Position numbers and translations under genes: made by a program. From assembly GCF_001707755.1 (NCBI RefSeq), contig NZ_MBDL01000009.1:124001-188000 (forward strand): 64,000 bases of DNA. Reading direction: 5' to 3'. Origin of the DNA: Acinetobacter celticus. GTDB taxonomy: Bacteria; Pseudomonadota; Gammaproteobacteria; Pseudomonadales; Moraxellaceae. Below are positions 1-9,144 of the stretch, one piece after another (within the stretch, counting starts at the first letter, position 1; every line of letters begins with the position of its first letter). A model generated the notes under the pieces. It saw only the letters and a list, made by a program, of their open reading frames with translations, was not told the DNA's origin and ran no database searches.

Positions 1-153
1 CGTTCACGTAACATTTTACAGCGTCGTTGGTTAGACGATGAAAAGTCAACATTGCATGAGTTGGCAGCAGAATACAATGTATCCGCTGAACGTATTCGTC
101 AGCTGGAAAAAAATGCAATGGAAAAAATTAAAGTGGCAATGTCATCGAATTAA
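1..153 (+). CDS. rpoH: RNA polymerase sigma-32 factor (3' end only)
   Basis: Only the last 50 codons are in the window, read in frame 1 and ending at the TAA at 151-153. The fragment carries the sigma region 4.2 helix-turn-helix: a [13 protein letters not shown] stretch and [14 protein letters not shown], which match RpoH tails from memory. RpoH directs RNA polymerase to heat-shock promoters. The window also contains clpB with two sigma-32-like promoters, a typical target. A strong terminator follows at once. Identification rests on a short but very characteristic C-terminus. Confidence 0.9.
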   Translation, partial: RSRNILQRRWLDDEKSTLHELAAEYNVSAERIRQLEKNAMEKIKVAMSSN

Positions 154-163
154 AACCACATAT

Positions 164-190
164 AAAAAAAGCACTTCGGTGCTTTTTTTA
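164..190 (+). terminator. Rho-independent terminator of rpoH
   Basis: A-tract, stem AGCAC, loop TTCG, stem GTGCT, then a T-run. It lies 11 nt past the rpoH stop. The A and T tracts extend the stem and could let it work in both directions. Confidence 0.85.
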
Positions 191-375
191 CGTCTATACA
201 ACTTTGATAACACTCAACTTTTCTTAATTAAGTCACACGGCAGATATCAATATATTCGGCTATATATCTGACAAACAATCTGTTTACAAAGTCGATTTAA
301 AGCATTATTTGAGCTTAACCCGATACATGAAATATGCTATGGTTGAGCGCAAAATTTACCAAGGGCGCTTGTTGT

Positions 376-741
376 ATGTGGATTGGAATATCAGCCATTA
401 ACCTTGCTCTAGCAGTGATGCTTGGTGCGTTTGGGGCACATGGATTAAAAAAAATTGCATCAACAGAACAGCTCGTTTGGTGGCAAACGGCAACCGATTA
501 TTTTTTCTATCATGCTTTGGGTCTTTTAGCCTTGGCTATTTTAAGCAAAGTAATTCCACAGCTTCCAATTAAAGCCAGTTTTTTACTCATGCAAGTCGGG
601 ATTGTATTTTTCTGTGGCTCTTTATATGTCATGGCATTAGGCTTACCGCGTATTTTAGGTGCAATTACACCAATAGGTGGTGCACTGATGATTGCAGGTT
701 GGCTCATTTTAGCTTGGAATGCATTTAAATACGCAAAATAA
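376..741 (+). CDS. DUF423 family small membrane protein (YgdD-like)
   Basis: A 121-residue hydrophobic protein with about four membrane segments. The N-terminus (MWIGISAINLALAVMLGAFG, then AHGL) is the typical start of DUF423 proteins of the inner membrane, whose function is unknown. An in-frame ATG exists at 334, but the 14 extra residues are not family-like and have no ribosome-binding site. The ATG at 376 has AAGGG about 10 nt upstream and matches the family start. thiS follows after 18 nt, so it may be co-transcribed with the thiazole genes. Confidence 0.85.
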   Translation: MWIGISAINLALAVMLGAFGAHGLKKIASTEQLVWWQTATDYFFYHALGLLALAILSKVIPQLPIKASFLLMQVGIVFFCGSLYVMALGLPRILGAITPIGGALMIAGWLILAWNAFKYAK

Positions 742-759
742 ACACATTGAGATTTTGGC

Positions 760-957
760 ATGCACATCTACCTCAATGGCGAGCCCCTACACACCGCTTG
801 CCATAATTTACTGGAACTTATTCAAGAACTTGCACTGGAAGGCAAACGCTTTGCAGTCGAGAAAAATGAAATGATTATTCCAAAAAGTAAGTTAGAACAA
901 ACAGCTATTTGCGATGCAGATCGTATTGAAATTATTCATGCCGTCGGTGGCGGTTAA
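760..957 (+). CDS. thiS: Sulfur carrier protein ThiS
   Basis: A 65-residue ubiquitin-fold protein ending in the diagnostic Gly-Gly tail (AVGGG). ThiS is adenylated and thiocarboxylated at its C-terminal glycine and hands sulfur to ThiG in synthesis of the thiazole half of thiamine. Length and tail fit the family. thiG begins 10 nt downstream, so the pair forms a tight operon. I see no good ribosome-binding site at this start; translation may be coupled to the upstream gene. Confidence 0.92.
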   Translation: MHIYLNGEPLHTACHNLLELIQELALEGKRFAVEKNEMIIPKSKLEQTAICDADRIEIIHAVGGG

Positions 958-967
958 AGGAACTCCC

Positions 968-1750
968 ATGGAAGATACATTTAAAATTGGTTCACGTACA
1001 TTTAACTCACGCTTATTGGTGGGTACGGGTAAATATAAAAATCTGCAAGAAACGGATTTAGCAATTCAAGCCAGTGGTGCTGAAATTGTAACCGTGGCGA
1101 TTCGCCGAGTGAATATTGGACAGCATCCTGATCAACCCAATTTACTGTCTGTTGTTCCACCAGAAAAATATACAATTTTACCTAATACAGCAGGCTGTTT
1201 TGATGCCAACAGCGCCATTCGTACTTGCATGTTGGCACGCGAACTTTTAGATGGCCACAATTTGGTCAAACTAGAAGTTCTAGGGGATGAAAAAACCTTG
1301 TATCCAAACGTCACAGAAACCTTAAAAGCAGCCCGTACACTCATTGACGATGGCTTTGAGATTATGGTCTATACCTCTGACGACCCAATTGTGGCGCAGG
1401 AGCTTGAAAGTATGGGCTGTGTTGCAATTATGCCTTTGGGCAGTTTAATTGGTTCTGGTTTAGGTATTTTAAACCCACATACTCTTTCTATTATTAAAGA
1501 AAACGCGAAAGTTCCTGTCTTGGTCGACGCAGGCGTTGGCACAGCCAGTGATGCAGCCATTGCAATGGAATTAGGTTGTGACGGTGTATTAATGAATACC
1601 GCGATTGCGGCTGCGCAAAACCCAATTTTAATGGCTTCAGCTATGAGAAAAGCAGTTGAAGCAGGTCGTGAAGCGTTTCTTGCTGGTCGTATGCCACGTA
1701 AGCACATCGCAAATGCAAGTTCACCTGAAACGGGTTATTTCTTTAAATAA
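968..1750 (+). CDS. thiG: Thiazole synthase ThiG
   Basis: A 260-residue TIM-barrel enzyme that condenses 1-deoxyxylulose 5-phosphate, dehydroglycine and ThiS-thiocarboxylate into the thiazole phosphate of thiamine. It shows RLLVGTGKY near the N-terminus, VKLEVLGD around the Schiff-base lysine region, and [14 protein letters not shown], a phosphate-binding loop. A longer frame opens at 914 inside thiS, but the ATG at 968 has AAGGA just upstream and gives the usual ThiG length. A UUCG-loop terminator follows. Confidence 0.95.
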   Translation: MEDTFKIGSRTFNSRLLVGTGKYKNLQETDLAIQASGAEIVTVAIRRVNIGQHPDQPNLLSVVPPEKYTILPNTAGCFDANSAIRTCMLARELLDGHNLVKLEVLGDEKTLYPNVTETLKAARTLIDDGFEIMVYTSDDPIVAQELESMGCVAIMPLGSLIGSGLGILNPHTLSIIKENAKVPVLVDAGVGTASDAAIAMELGCDGVLMNTAIAAAQNPILMASAMRKAVEAGREAFLAGRMPRKHIANASSPETGYFFK

Positions 1751-1778
1751 CAACTTCATTAGATATCAATAGCCACAG

Positions 1779-1804
1779 CAAAAGGATTCTTCGGAGTCCT
1801 TTTG
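1779..1804 (+). terminator. Terminator after thiG
   Basis: Nine-pair stem (AAAGGA plus TTC against GAG plus TCCTTT, one G-T wobble) closed by a TTCG loop and followed by TTTG. It sits about 30 nt after the thiG stop. Confidence 0.75.
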
Positions 1805-1935
1805 TATATTTAAAAACAAAATAATGCCTTATTTTCTGAGGTTTTCGATATGCTTAATGGATAGCGCTTACTAAACGAAAAGACCTCTACCCCTTAACTA
1901 CCCTAATAAAATAAAAATGCGAGGAATTTAAACCC

Positions 1936-2661
1936 ATGCTAAAACCTCGAAGATTGCTACTCATAATTAACACCCTACTTTTTATCACATTCGCAAATAG
2001 TGCTTTGGCTCAAACAGAAATAAAACTCTCTCTAAAAATGAGCTATCAATCCTTTGTTCCAAACAACTGGAAAATTTTAGAAAAAGTACAAGGCGATTTA
2101 AACCAAGATGGTCAAGCGGATATTGCCCTAATTATTGAAGACACCAATCCAGAGCATTCCGTGGCAAATGCAGGCTTGGGCAGTAACGTACTGAATGTAA
2201 ATGAACGGAAACTTTTGGTTTTATTTAAGCAACCCACTGGCTATCAGCTCATTGCGAGTAATCATTCACTGCCGACGGAAAGCAATCTAGATTCTCCTTG
2301 TTTAGCTGACCCGCTCGGTGAATCTGAAGCTTTGAGCATACAAAAAGGTGTACTCAAAATTTATCTGCACTATTGGCTAAGCTGTGGTTCATGGTATGTA
2401 ACCAATCATATTTATACTTTTCAATATCATGATCATTCATTTAAATTAATTGGTTATGACACAAATGATTTCCACCGTGCATCAGGTGATATCACGGCGC
2501 AAAGTATTAACTTTATGACAGGCAAAGTAAAAACCACGACAGGTGAAAATGAATTTGCTGAAAGCACGCAACCTGTCAAAGTACAATGGTCAACATTAAA
2601 ACAACGCTACGCATTGAAACTTGAGCAGGTACAATTCAATGAACCCCGTGAGTTTGAATAA
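1936..2661 (+). CDS. Secreted hypothetical protein with an FG-GAP/EF-like repeat
   Basis: A 241-residue protein. A positively charged start, a hydrophobic stretch to about residue 20, and SALAQ give a clear Sec signal peptide, so the product is periplasmic or exported. Residues 50-62 contain GDLNQDGQADIAL, a Ca-binding-like loop seen in FG-GAP/VCBS repeats. The pair of cysteines near residues 120-150 could form a disulfide. GAGGA lies 10 nt before the start. Nothing in the context gives a role, and I do not recognise a named family beyond the repeat motif. Confidence 0.75.
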   Translation: MLKPRRLLLIINTLLFITFANSALAQTEIKLSLKMSYQSFVPNNWKILEKVQGDLNQDGQADIALIIEDTNPEHSVANAGLGSNVLNVNERKLLVLFKQPTGYQLIASNHSLPTESNLDSPCLADPLGESEALSIQKGVLKIYLHYWLSCGSWYVTNHIYTFQYHDHSFKLIGYDTNDFHRASGDITAQSINFMTGKVKTTTGENEFAESTQPVKVQWSTLKQRYALKLEQVQFNEPREFE

Positions 2662-2701
2662 AAGTAGCCTATCAATAATTTTTCAAACTCACATCTGTAG
2701 C

Positions 2702-3013
2702 TTATTGCGCTTCTAAAATACGAATTTTTACACTGGCGACAGCACCTTCCGTTGCTTTGGCATGTTGTTGCATACTGACACTGTGCATATGCGCTTCTAA
2801 GTGTTGCATACTCTGCCATTTTTCATACATCATGATTGAAAATGGTACTTTGGTCCGCAATGCACTTTTAACCGCAGGATGATCAATATGCACATCATAG
2901 GTATGACAACCAAGTTCCTGTAATACCTGCTCACGGATATAATGAAATGAATCAAGTACTGTTTTTAAATCTTGTTCTGAATGACAAATAATTTCTGCAA
3001 TCACAGTTAACAT
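2702..3013 (-). CDS. Antibiotic biosynthesis monooxygenase (ABM) domain protein
   Basis: A 103-residue ferredoxin-like-fold protein of the YgiN/putative quinol monooxygenase type, with MLTVIAEI at the start, GCHTYDVHID in the middle and a YEKWQS motif. Such proteins act as dimers on quinols or polyketide-like aromatics. A longer frame starts at 3034, but the ATG at 3013 has AGGAG at good spacing. It lies directly downstream of the quinone reductase mdaB, recalling the E. coli ygiN-mdaB pairing, so a joint role in quinone redox cycling is likely. Confidence 0.8.
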   Translation of the reverse strand: MLTVIAEIICHSEQDLKTVLDSFHYIREQVLQELGCHTYDVHIDHPAVKSALRTKVPFSIMMYEKWQSMQHLEAHMHSVSMQQHAKATEGAVASVKIRILEAQ

Positions 3014-3026
3014 TTTAAGCTCCTGA

Positions 3027-3608
3027 TTAAGCAAAAACTTGCGTCAAATGTTCACGATACTGTGCCATATAAGCTTCAACTTCTGGTGCTTTGATCACAT
3101 CATTGACAATAAATGTCGGTAAAGACTGCATACCTAAAAACTGATTGGCTTTATGAAAAGGTAAATAAACACCATCAACGCCAACCCCTTCAAAAAATTG
3201 ATCAGCTTCTGTAAATGCATCAATCGGTGCATTCCACGTTAAAGACAACATATATTTTTTATCGTGAATTAAACCGCCAGAACCATATTTTTTAGCAGTA
3301 TCTGAACGTGAGCGACCATCACTTGCATATAAAGTTCCATGCCCTTCTGTGAAGATATCATCAATATACTTTTTCACTGTCCACGGTGCGCCCATCCACC
3401 AACCGGGCATCTGATAAATCACTGTATCTGCCCAAAGAATTTTTTGAACTTCTACTTGAGGCGTATCTGGGCTTTCTGCGCGGGTGATTCTAATATTATG
3501 GCCTAACTCGGCTAAAACATTTTCAGCCAATTCAGCTAAGGTGTCATTTAACGTACCATTCGAATGGGCAAACTGTTTAGCGCCATTAATAATTAAGATA
3601 TTACTCAT
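3027..3608 (-). CDS. mdaB: NAD(P)H:quinone oxidoreductase MdaB
   Basis: A 193-residue flavodoxin-fold enzyme reducing quinones by two electrons with bound FAD. The sequence follows E. coli MdaB closely from memory: MSNILIINGAKQFAHSNG, PGWWMGAPWTVKKY, GHGTLYASDGR and GVDGVYLPFHKANQFLGM. AAGG lies about 10 nt before the ATG. The ABM-domain gene follows in the same direction, so the two form a short quinone-handling operon. Length is as expected. Confidence 0.93.
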   Translation of the reverse strand: MSNILIINGAKQFAHSNGTLNDTLAELAENVLAELGHNIRITRAESPDTPQVEVQKILWADTVIYQMPGWWMGAPWTVKKYIDDIFTEGHGTLYASDGRSRSDTAKKYGSGGLIHDKKYMLSLTWNAPIDAFTEADQFFEGVGVDGVYLPFHKANQFLGMQSLPTFIVNDVIKAPEVEAYMAQYREHLTQVFA

Positions 3609-3725
3609 ACAAAAAAACCTTCAATATTTATTTCTGAAGGCACTATAGCGACAACTTTTACTGTGAAAAACTCCCTAATCAGCAAAATATTATTGATTAA
3701 AAATCATGAATTAATATTTCTGAAC

Positions 3726-3752
3726 AAAAAAAGTGCCCGAAAGCACTTTTTT
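3726..3752 (-). terminator. Terminator after the GST gene
   Basis: A-tract, GTGC, loop CCGAAA, GCAC, T-tract. It is placed just after the minus-strand GST stop and before mdaB. Symmetric tracts could terminate either strand. Confidence 0.75.
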
Positions 3753-3767
3753 ATTACAGCAACCCCA

Positions 3768-4379
3768 TTAAGGTATTAACCCTTCATCTCGCATTGCAAT
3801 TTGTACAGACTGACGTTCTGCTACTTTATGGCGAATATGAATAATGTTTTTATATGGTGTTAAATCGTGTTCAATTGAATTAGACCAGTTCGTCAATACA
3901 AAAAGGTAAGCATCTGCAGGGCCAAAATTATCATCTACCAAATAATCATTGTCTGATTCGCCAATAGATTTATCTATATAAGTTAATAAACGGTCAATTT
4001 CAGCATAAGCTTTCTCTTTTGCATCCGTACTTAGTGGGCCACCAAAGAATACGGCATAAGCATCATGCAATTCTGAATTTAAATAACCTAACCATTCTAA
4101 AACTTTAGCACGCCCTAAGCCTGATGGCGGAATTAAATCTTGTTTCGGATCATGCTGTGCAAGAAAAGGTAAAATGGCCACGTTTTCGGTCAAAATCAAA
4201 CCCGGATTAATTTCCAACGCTGGTACATAGCCTTTTGGATTAATCTCGTAATAATCTACGCCCTTTTCAGTTTTATGAGTTTTTAGATCAACACGAACCA
4301 AGTCAAAATCTACATTAATTTCATTTAAAATAATATGCGCGGCCAAAGAACACGCGCCTGGAGAATAATAAAGCTTCAT
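3768..4379 (-). CDS. Glutathione S-transferase (beta-class-like)
   Basis: A 203-residue protein with an N-terminal thioredoxin fold (residues 1-80) and an alpha-helical C-terminal domain. MKLYYSPGACSLAAHI carries the Cys at position 10 typical of bacterial beta-class GST such as E. coli GstA, and NPKGYVPALE is the cis-proline glutathione-binding loop. It conjugates glutathione to electrophiles in the cytosol. It stands alone with its own terminator. The physiological substrate cannot be read from sequence. Confidence 0.88.
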   Translation of the reverse strand: MKLYYSPGACSLAAHIILNEINVDFDLVRVDLKTHKTEKGVDYYEINPKGYVPALEINPGLILTENVAILPFLAQHDPKQDLIPPSGLGRAKVLEWLGYLNSELHDAYAVFFGGPLSTDAKEKAYAEIDRLLTYIDKSIGESDNDYLVDDNFGPADAYLFVLTNWSNSIEHDLTPYKNIIHIRHKVAERQSVQIAMRDEGLIP

Positions 4380-5069
4380 ATCTGATTTGATCCTTGTTAT
4401 TAACTATTCATTGTTTTAAATCGCTTCTGAAAAACTTTCAAGTGATCAGACCTGTAAATTGCAAAAAAAAGCATAAATGTATAAAAACATCTATCCCCTG
4501 AATATTGTCTAAATTACATTTTTTTTCAAGTCAAAATATTAGGCATTTTTACATGCTAAGGTTTTAACATACGCAGGTTTTCAATTTTATGAAAAAATAC
4601 TGTGCTTCAGCTATCGAATATTCAAACCAATGCCCTTGCACATTTAGTCGTTGGGCAAGCGATGACTCTTCTGACTGCTATGATTTAAGCCCTTACAGCT
4701 TATTTTTAAATTGCTAAATCAATCTGCTTTGTTTTTTAAATTGTGGTCTATGGTTTCTTCCATGCTTTGGCTATTTGATTTTTTATTACACAAACCACTG
4801 AACTCAATAAAATAAATAACTTAGGCTATTTATCGCTCTAATGTAGCTGTTCTATATTTATTTTGGTATTTTATTTATACAAAACAAAAAATCATCGGCT
4901 TTTATCGTACATTCATAAATTGGAAATACTTCCGTTCAGGTCATTTTACCACTAGAGCAAGTTGCGCGCGCTCTCATAAAATAAGCCTATTGTGAGCTTT
5001 GAATATAGCTTAGCTCAGTCAGTTCCAATCTTTTGACTGCGTTTATTCATGCAGATAATGCAATAAAAT
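4380..5069. other. Long intergenic region between GST and trmB
   Basis: About 690 bases with no large gene on either strand. The only coding signal I see is a 42-codon ORF (4589-4717) listed separately. The rest is very AT-rich, with no terminator-like hairpin or repeat that I could pair by eye; a promoter for trmB lies at its right edge. Confidence 0.6.
4589..4717 (+). CDS. Possible 42-residue cysteine-containing small protein
   Basis: ATG at 4589 to TAA at 4715. The product has five cysteines (positions 5, 15, 17, 30 and 42), with NQCPCTFSRW and SDCYDLSPYS, ending in LNC. The composition is protein-like and not simply AT-rich translation. AGG lies about 12 nt before the ATG, a weak ribosome-binding site. 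No family recognised, and it may be spurious; the free-standing position and Cys pattern are why it is listed. Confidence 0.35.
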   Translation: MKKYCASAIEYSNQCPCTFSRWASDDSSDCYDLSPYSLFLNC

Positions 5070-5097
5070 TTGACTTGTTCAGCTTAAGACTTAAAAT
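5070..5097 (+). promoter_or_regulatory. Candidate sigma-70 promoter for trmB
   Basis: TTGACT at 5070-5075, a 16-base spacer, TAAAAT at 5092-5097. Transcription would start near 5104, about 27 nt before the trmB ATG. Read by eye only. Confidence 0.5.
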
Positions 5098-5130
5098 ACT
5101 GCATTCAAAATTTTTACATTTGCCAAAGTT

Positions 5131-5847
5131 ATGTCGAACGATCAATTAGACCAGCAAGTTGTAGAGCTGGACAACTTAAGCGAACAACGCGAAATTGTCA
5201 CATTTATGCGTCGCTCAACACCGTTGAATACCTCTCAACGTACTGCGCTTGAACAATATGGTCACTTAATTTTGGAATATCCTGTTGGCGATTTGCGTCA
5301 ACATTTTGAGCACCCAGAACATCCCTTAACGGTAGAAATTGGTTTTGGTATGGGGCGCTCATTGGTTCTTATGGCAAAAGCAAACCCAGAACGTAATTTT
5401 GTCGGTATTGAAGTGCATATTCCAGGTATCGCGCAATGCGTATTTGAAGCAGGTATGGCCGAACTGAAAAACTTGCGTGTTTTAGATGCAGATGCCATTC
5501 AAGTTTTACGTGAAATGCCTGACAACAGCATTGATACGGTTCAACTCTACTTCCCAGATCCTTGGCAGAAAAAACGTCATTTCAAACGTCGTTTTGTTTC
5601 CCATGATCGTATGCCATTGGTTGAGCAAAAACTGAAAATGGGCGGTACATTCCATGCAGCTACTGACTGGGAACCGTATGCAGAATGGATGCTAGATGTT
5701 TTGGATAATCGTCCAAATTTAGAAAATGTAGCGGGTAAAGGCAATAGCTTCCCACGCCCAGACTGGCGTCCACAAACCAAATTTGAACGTCGTGGCCTAG
5801 AAGCTGGACATAAAATTAACGACTTCTTATTTAAGAAAATTGGTTAA
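5131..5847 (+). CDS. trmB: tRNA (guanine-N7-)-methyltransferase TrmB
   Basis: A 238-residue class I SAM methyltransferase that makes m7G46 in tRNA variable loops. Family signatures are VEIGFGMGRSLV (SAM loop), NFVGIEVH, and the TrmB-specific LYFPDPWQKKRHFKRR motif. The C-terminal TKFERRG is also typical. The ribosome-binding site is poor (CAAAG before the ATG). A bidirectional terminator separates it from the convergent aldehyde dehydrogenase gene. Confidence 0.95.
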   Translation: MSNDQLDQQVVELDNLSEQREIVTFMRRSTPLNTSQRTALEQYGHLILEYPVGDLRQHFEHPEHPLTVEIGFGMGRSLVLMAKANPERNFVGIEVHIPGIAQCVFEAGMAELKNLRVLDADAIQVLREMPDNSIDTVQLYFPDPWQKKRHFKRRFVSHDRMPLVEQKLKMGGTFHAATDWEPYAEWMLDVLDNRPNLENVAGKGNSFPRPDWRPQTKFERRGLEAGHKINDFLFKKIG

Positions 5848-5861
5848 TTTTAGCTTCAATT

Positions 5862-5890
5862 AAAAAAGCGCTCTATTTGAGCGCTTTTTT
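5862..5890. terminator. Bidirectional terminator between trmB and the aldehyde dehydrogenase gene
   Basis: Perfect stem GCGCTC/GAGCGC with a TATTT loop, flanked by A6 and T6 tracts, placed between two convergent genes. Confidence 0.85.
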
Positions 5891-5902
5891 ATTCATCAAT
5901 TT

Positions 5903-7330
5903 CTAACGGATAAATAACTTATAAATCCACATTTGAATTGAAGTTCCATAAGGAGGATAAATAAGCTTCATTAAACTAAATTTTGGGCGGACAAAAACAG
6001 ATTTGGCATGACTAAACGTTTTAAAACCTTCATGTCCATGATAATGCCCCATTCCTGAAGGGCCAATGCCTCCAAAAGGTATATCTTCCATGCCAGCCGT
6101 AAGCAAGGTCTCATTCAAACAAACCCCTCCACTATGGGTCTCATGTAACACTTTTTGTTGCTCAGCCTTGTTATAGCCAAAATAATATAAAGCCAATGGT
6201 CGTTCTCGATCATTAATATATTGAATTGCTTCCTCTATTTGGTCATAACAAACAATAGGCAAAATAGGGCCAAAAATTTCATTTTGCATTAAGGCCATAT
6301 CATCTGAAACGTCGGTCAATACAGCATGTGGCATACGGCGACCATCAGACTCTGCTTCTATTTGAATAAGCTGTGCACCCTTTTGTTGTGCATCCAATAA
6401 ATAATGCTGTAAACGTTCAAACTGACGGTCATTGACCACGGCGGTATAGTCGGGGTTATTGCGAATACTGTCGGGATAAAATGCTTTAATCACCTCAAAA
6501 TAGGCTTTGACAAATGCATCCTGCTGACTGCGATGTACCAAGGTATAATCTGGCGCGACACAGGTTTGACCTGCATTCATGGTCTTACCAAAGGCAACCC
6601 GTCGGGCACTTTCTTTTAAATCAGCATCTTTAGCAATAATGACTGGAGATTTGCCACCCAGTTCTAAAGTCACAGGTGTTAAATTGTCGGCAGCAGCATG
6701 CAAAACATGACGCGCCACAGCGGTAGCTCCTGTAAATAATAAATGATCAAATGCTAATTGGGTAAATTTTTGCGCTATTTGTACATCACCAGTAATGACA
6801 TGAATTTGGCTTTCATCAAATTTTGATGCAATTAACTTTTGAAATAGTGCTGAAAACTCAGGAGTGAATTCACTCATTTTCAACATCACACGGTTTCCAG
6901 CCGCCAGTGCCTGAGCCAAAGGCCCAACAGCTAGAAATAAAGGATAATTCCAAGGAACGACAATCCCAACAACGCCCACGGGCTGATACATCACATAAGC
7001 ACTAGCAGGCTGAAATAAAATACCCACATGACGTTTACTTGGCTTCATCCATTTTTTTAAATGCTTCAAACTATGTTTAATACCATTCAAACTGGTCATG
7101 ACTTCAAATAAGCGGGTTTCATCTGTACTACGATTTGAAAAGTCGTGACTAATTGCCGTGGCAATTTCATCCTGATGGGTAATTAAAAGCCCATACAATG
7201 TCTTTAAATCTTCAACACGTTGTTCAAGGCTCGGATAAGTGTGTTGTTTGAATGCCTGTTTTTGCAGTTCAAACGTATGGCTTAAAGCAAAATCATTTTG
7301 ATCGTGATTAAACTGCTGTTCCATTGCCAT
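5903..7330 (-). CDS. Coniferyl-aldehyde-dehydrogenase-type aldehyde dehydrogenase
   Basis: A 475-residue NAD(P)-dependent aldehyde dehydrogenase. It has PWNYPLFL (cofactor fold), TLELGGKSPV with the general-base Glu, AGQTC with the catalytic Cys near residue 280, and a C-terminal GMGHYHGHEGF typical of the coniferyl aldehyde dehydrogenase group. I place the start at the ATG at 7330, downstream of GGAA, instead of the in-frame TTG at 7342. The gene follows a GMC alcohol dehydrogenase by about 75 nt, so the pair probably oxidises an alcohol to a carboxylic acid in two steps. The substrate is unknown. Confidence 0.88.
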   Translation of the reverse strand: MAMEQQFNHDQNDFALSHTFELQKQAFKQHTYPSLEQRVEDLKTLYGLLITHQDEIATAISHDFSNRSTDETRLFEVMTSLNGIKHSLKHLKKWMKPSKRHVGILFQPASAYVMYQPVGVVGIVVPWNYPLFLAVGPLAQALAAGNRVMLKMSEFTPEFSALFQKLIASKFDESQIHVITGDVQIAQKFTQLAFDHLLFTGATAVARHVLHAAADNLTPVTLELGGKSPVIIAKDADLKESARRVAFGKTMNAGQTCVAPDYTLVHRSQQDAFVKAYFEVIKAFYPDSIRNNPDYTAVVNDRQFERLQHYLLDAQQKGAQLIQIEAESDGRRMPHAVLTDVSDDMALMQNEIFGPILPIVCYDQIEEAIQYINDRERPLALYYFGYNKAEQQKVLHETHSGGVCLNETLLTAGMEDIPFGGIGPSGMGHYHGHEGFKTFSHAKSVFVRPKFSLMKLIYPPYGTSIQMWIYKLFIR

Positions 7331-7405
7331 AATTTTTTCCAACTTTTATCTTTATTTATAAAATAAATGAAACAAAATGTGATGTCAGCACAATTCTGTG
7401 TCAGT

Positions 7406-9031
7406 TTAAGCCACTTGTTGCTGTAAATAATACTGACGAATCAAATCTACCGCTTTTTCCGCAATCATAACAACGGGAGCATTGGTGTTGCCATTGATTA
7501 CATTTGGCATAATTGAAGCATCGACCACTCTTAGATTTTGTATACCATAAACTTGTAATTGTGGATTGACCACGGCCATGTCATCTACACCCATTTTACA
7601 GCTACCCACGGGATGATAAACCGTGTCGACACGCTGACGCAGAATAGCTCGAATATCATCATCACTTTTCACGTCTGCTGTAAATAAGTCTTGTTTGTAA
7701 ATTTCAGACAACGCTGGCGACTGCATTAATTTTTGTGTCAATTTAAAGCCTTGAACTAAATCTTCTAAATCTTGTTCATCGGCTAAAAAATTAGGATCAA
7801 TTTTTAATGGATCGCTAATTTTCGGGCCACTCAATTGAATTGATCCTCGACTACGCGGGTTCAGTAAACAGACATGATAAGAGACACCATGGCTTGCATG
7901 AAATTTACGTGCATGATCATCGACCAATGCCACGACAAAATGTAGCTGTAAATTAGGAATGCTTAAAGAAGGATCACTTTTCAAGAAACCGCCACATTCA
8001 GCAAAATTTGAAGTAATCATACCTTTACGTTCACGACGATAACGCTGAATTTGCTTAAACATATCTAAAGAACCCGACATTGAAATACCGAAAGTTCCCT
8101 GAATTTCTTTTACTGTATAACCAAAAATAAAGTCAGGATGGTCATGAAAGTTTTGGCCAACACCTGACAATGAATGTACACAGTCAATCCCATGCTTTTT
8201 CAGTTCTTGTTCAGGGCCAATGCCTGAAAGCATTAAAATTTGTGGCGATTGAATTGCTCCTGCACAAAGCAAAACTTCTTTGGTTGCCTTTATTTGCTTG
8301 ATTTGACCTGTATGATGGATTTCGGCACCAATGGCTATTTTATTTTCAATTAAAATTTTATGAGTAACTGCATGACTAAGTACCGTTAAATTTGGACGAT
8401 TTAAATGCGGTTGCAAATATCCACGAGAAACACTACATCTTTCACCATTCACATGGGTCACTTGATAAACCCCTAAACCTTCCTGTTCTGCCCCATTAAA
8501 ATCATCTAACACGTTATAGCCTTCGGCTTGTGCTGCTGCAATATAGCGCTGATGTAAAGGATTATCCGTGCGTAGATTACTGACTGAAAGTGGCCCCGTA
8601 TTGCCATGATATTTGTTCTGAAGAGATGCATTGTTTTCTGACTTAATAAAATAGGGCAAAACTTCTTGATATGACCAACCTGTATTGCCTAAAGAAGCCC
8701 AATGGTCATAGTCAGCCTGGTTACCTCGAATATAAATCATGGCATTAATATTCGATGAACCACCCAGGCCTTTCCCACGTGGTTGATAGCCTTTGCGGCC
8801 ATTCAAACCTGCTTGAGGTACCGTTTCAAATGCCCAATTATTAATTTTAGTCGGAAGGCTAATCACAGTGGCGGCTGGAACATTCACTGTCCAGTTATTT
8901 CCATCACCACCTGCTTCTATTAAACAAACAGATATATTGGGGTCTTCAGTTAAACGTCCAGCTAAAACGCAACCAGCACTTCCGCCACCAATGACAATAT
9001 AATCAAATTCATTTTGCATTCTTTTTTCCAT
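7406..9031 (-). CDS. GMC-family FAD-dependent alcohol/choline dehydrogenase
   Basis: A 541-residue glucose-methanol-choline oxidoreductase. FDYIVIGGGSAGCVLAGRL is the FAD dinucleotide fold, GLGGSSNINAMIYIRG is GMC signature 1, and GAIQSPQILMLSGIG is signature 2. The C-terminal active site has YHPVGSCKMG (His) and NGNTNAPVVMIAEK (Asn). It resembles AlkJ-type alcohol dehydrogenases linked to the respiratory chain as much as BetA, so choline is not assumed. A second ATG at 9019 is possible. The aldehyde dehydrogenase follows in the same direction. Confidence 0.88.
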   Translation of the reverse strand: MEKRMQNEFDYIVIGGGSAGCVLAGRLTEDPNISVCLIEAGGDGNNWTVNVPAATVISLPTKINNWAFETVPQAGLNGRKGYQPRGKGLGGSSNINAMIYIRGNQADYDHWASLGNTGWSYQEVLPYFIKSENNASLQNKYHGNTGPLSVSNLRTDNPLHQRYIAAAQAEGYNVLDDFNGAEQEGLGVYQVTHVNGERCSVSRGYLQPHLNRPNLTVLSHAVTHKILIENKIAIGAEIHHTGQIKQIKATKEVLLCAGAIQSPQILMLSGIGPEQELKKHGIDCVHSLSGVGQNFHDHPDFIFGYTVKEIQGTFGISMSGSLDMFKQIQRYRRERKGMITSNFAECGGFLKSDPSLSIPNLQLHFVVALVDDHARKFHASHGVSYHVCLLNPRSRGSIQLSGPKISDPLKIDPNFLADEQDLEDLVQGFKLTQKLMQSPALSEIYKQDLFTADVKSDDDIRAILRQRVDTVYHPVGSCKMGVDDMAVVNPQLQVYGIQNLRVVDASIMPNVINGNTNAPVVMIAEKAVDLIRQYYLQQQVA

Positions 9032-9144
9032 AGTCTTTATTTTTATAAATTAAAGGTATGCTATTTTTCTAAAATAGAATAATCGATATTAAAAATACAT
9101 TTGAATAAAGCCATCGAAAATACTTTTATTATCAAGCATCTGTA

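Noticed and set aside
38-271. A 77-codon plus frame overlapping the rpoH tail
   Set aside because: It runs through the rpoH end and its terminator; frame 1 clearly encodes sigma-32.
7406-9031. Choline dehydrogenase BetA for the GMC protein
   Set aside because: GMC signatures fit many alcohol dehydrogenases; there is no betB/betI/betT nearby and the partner is a coniferyl-type aldehyde dehydrogenase.
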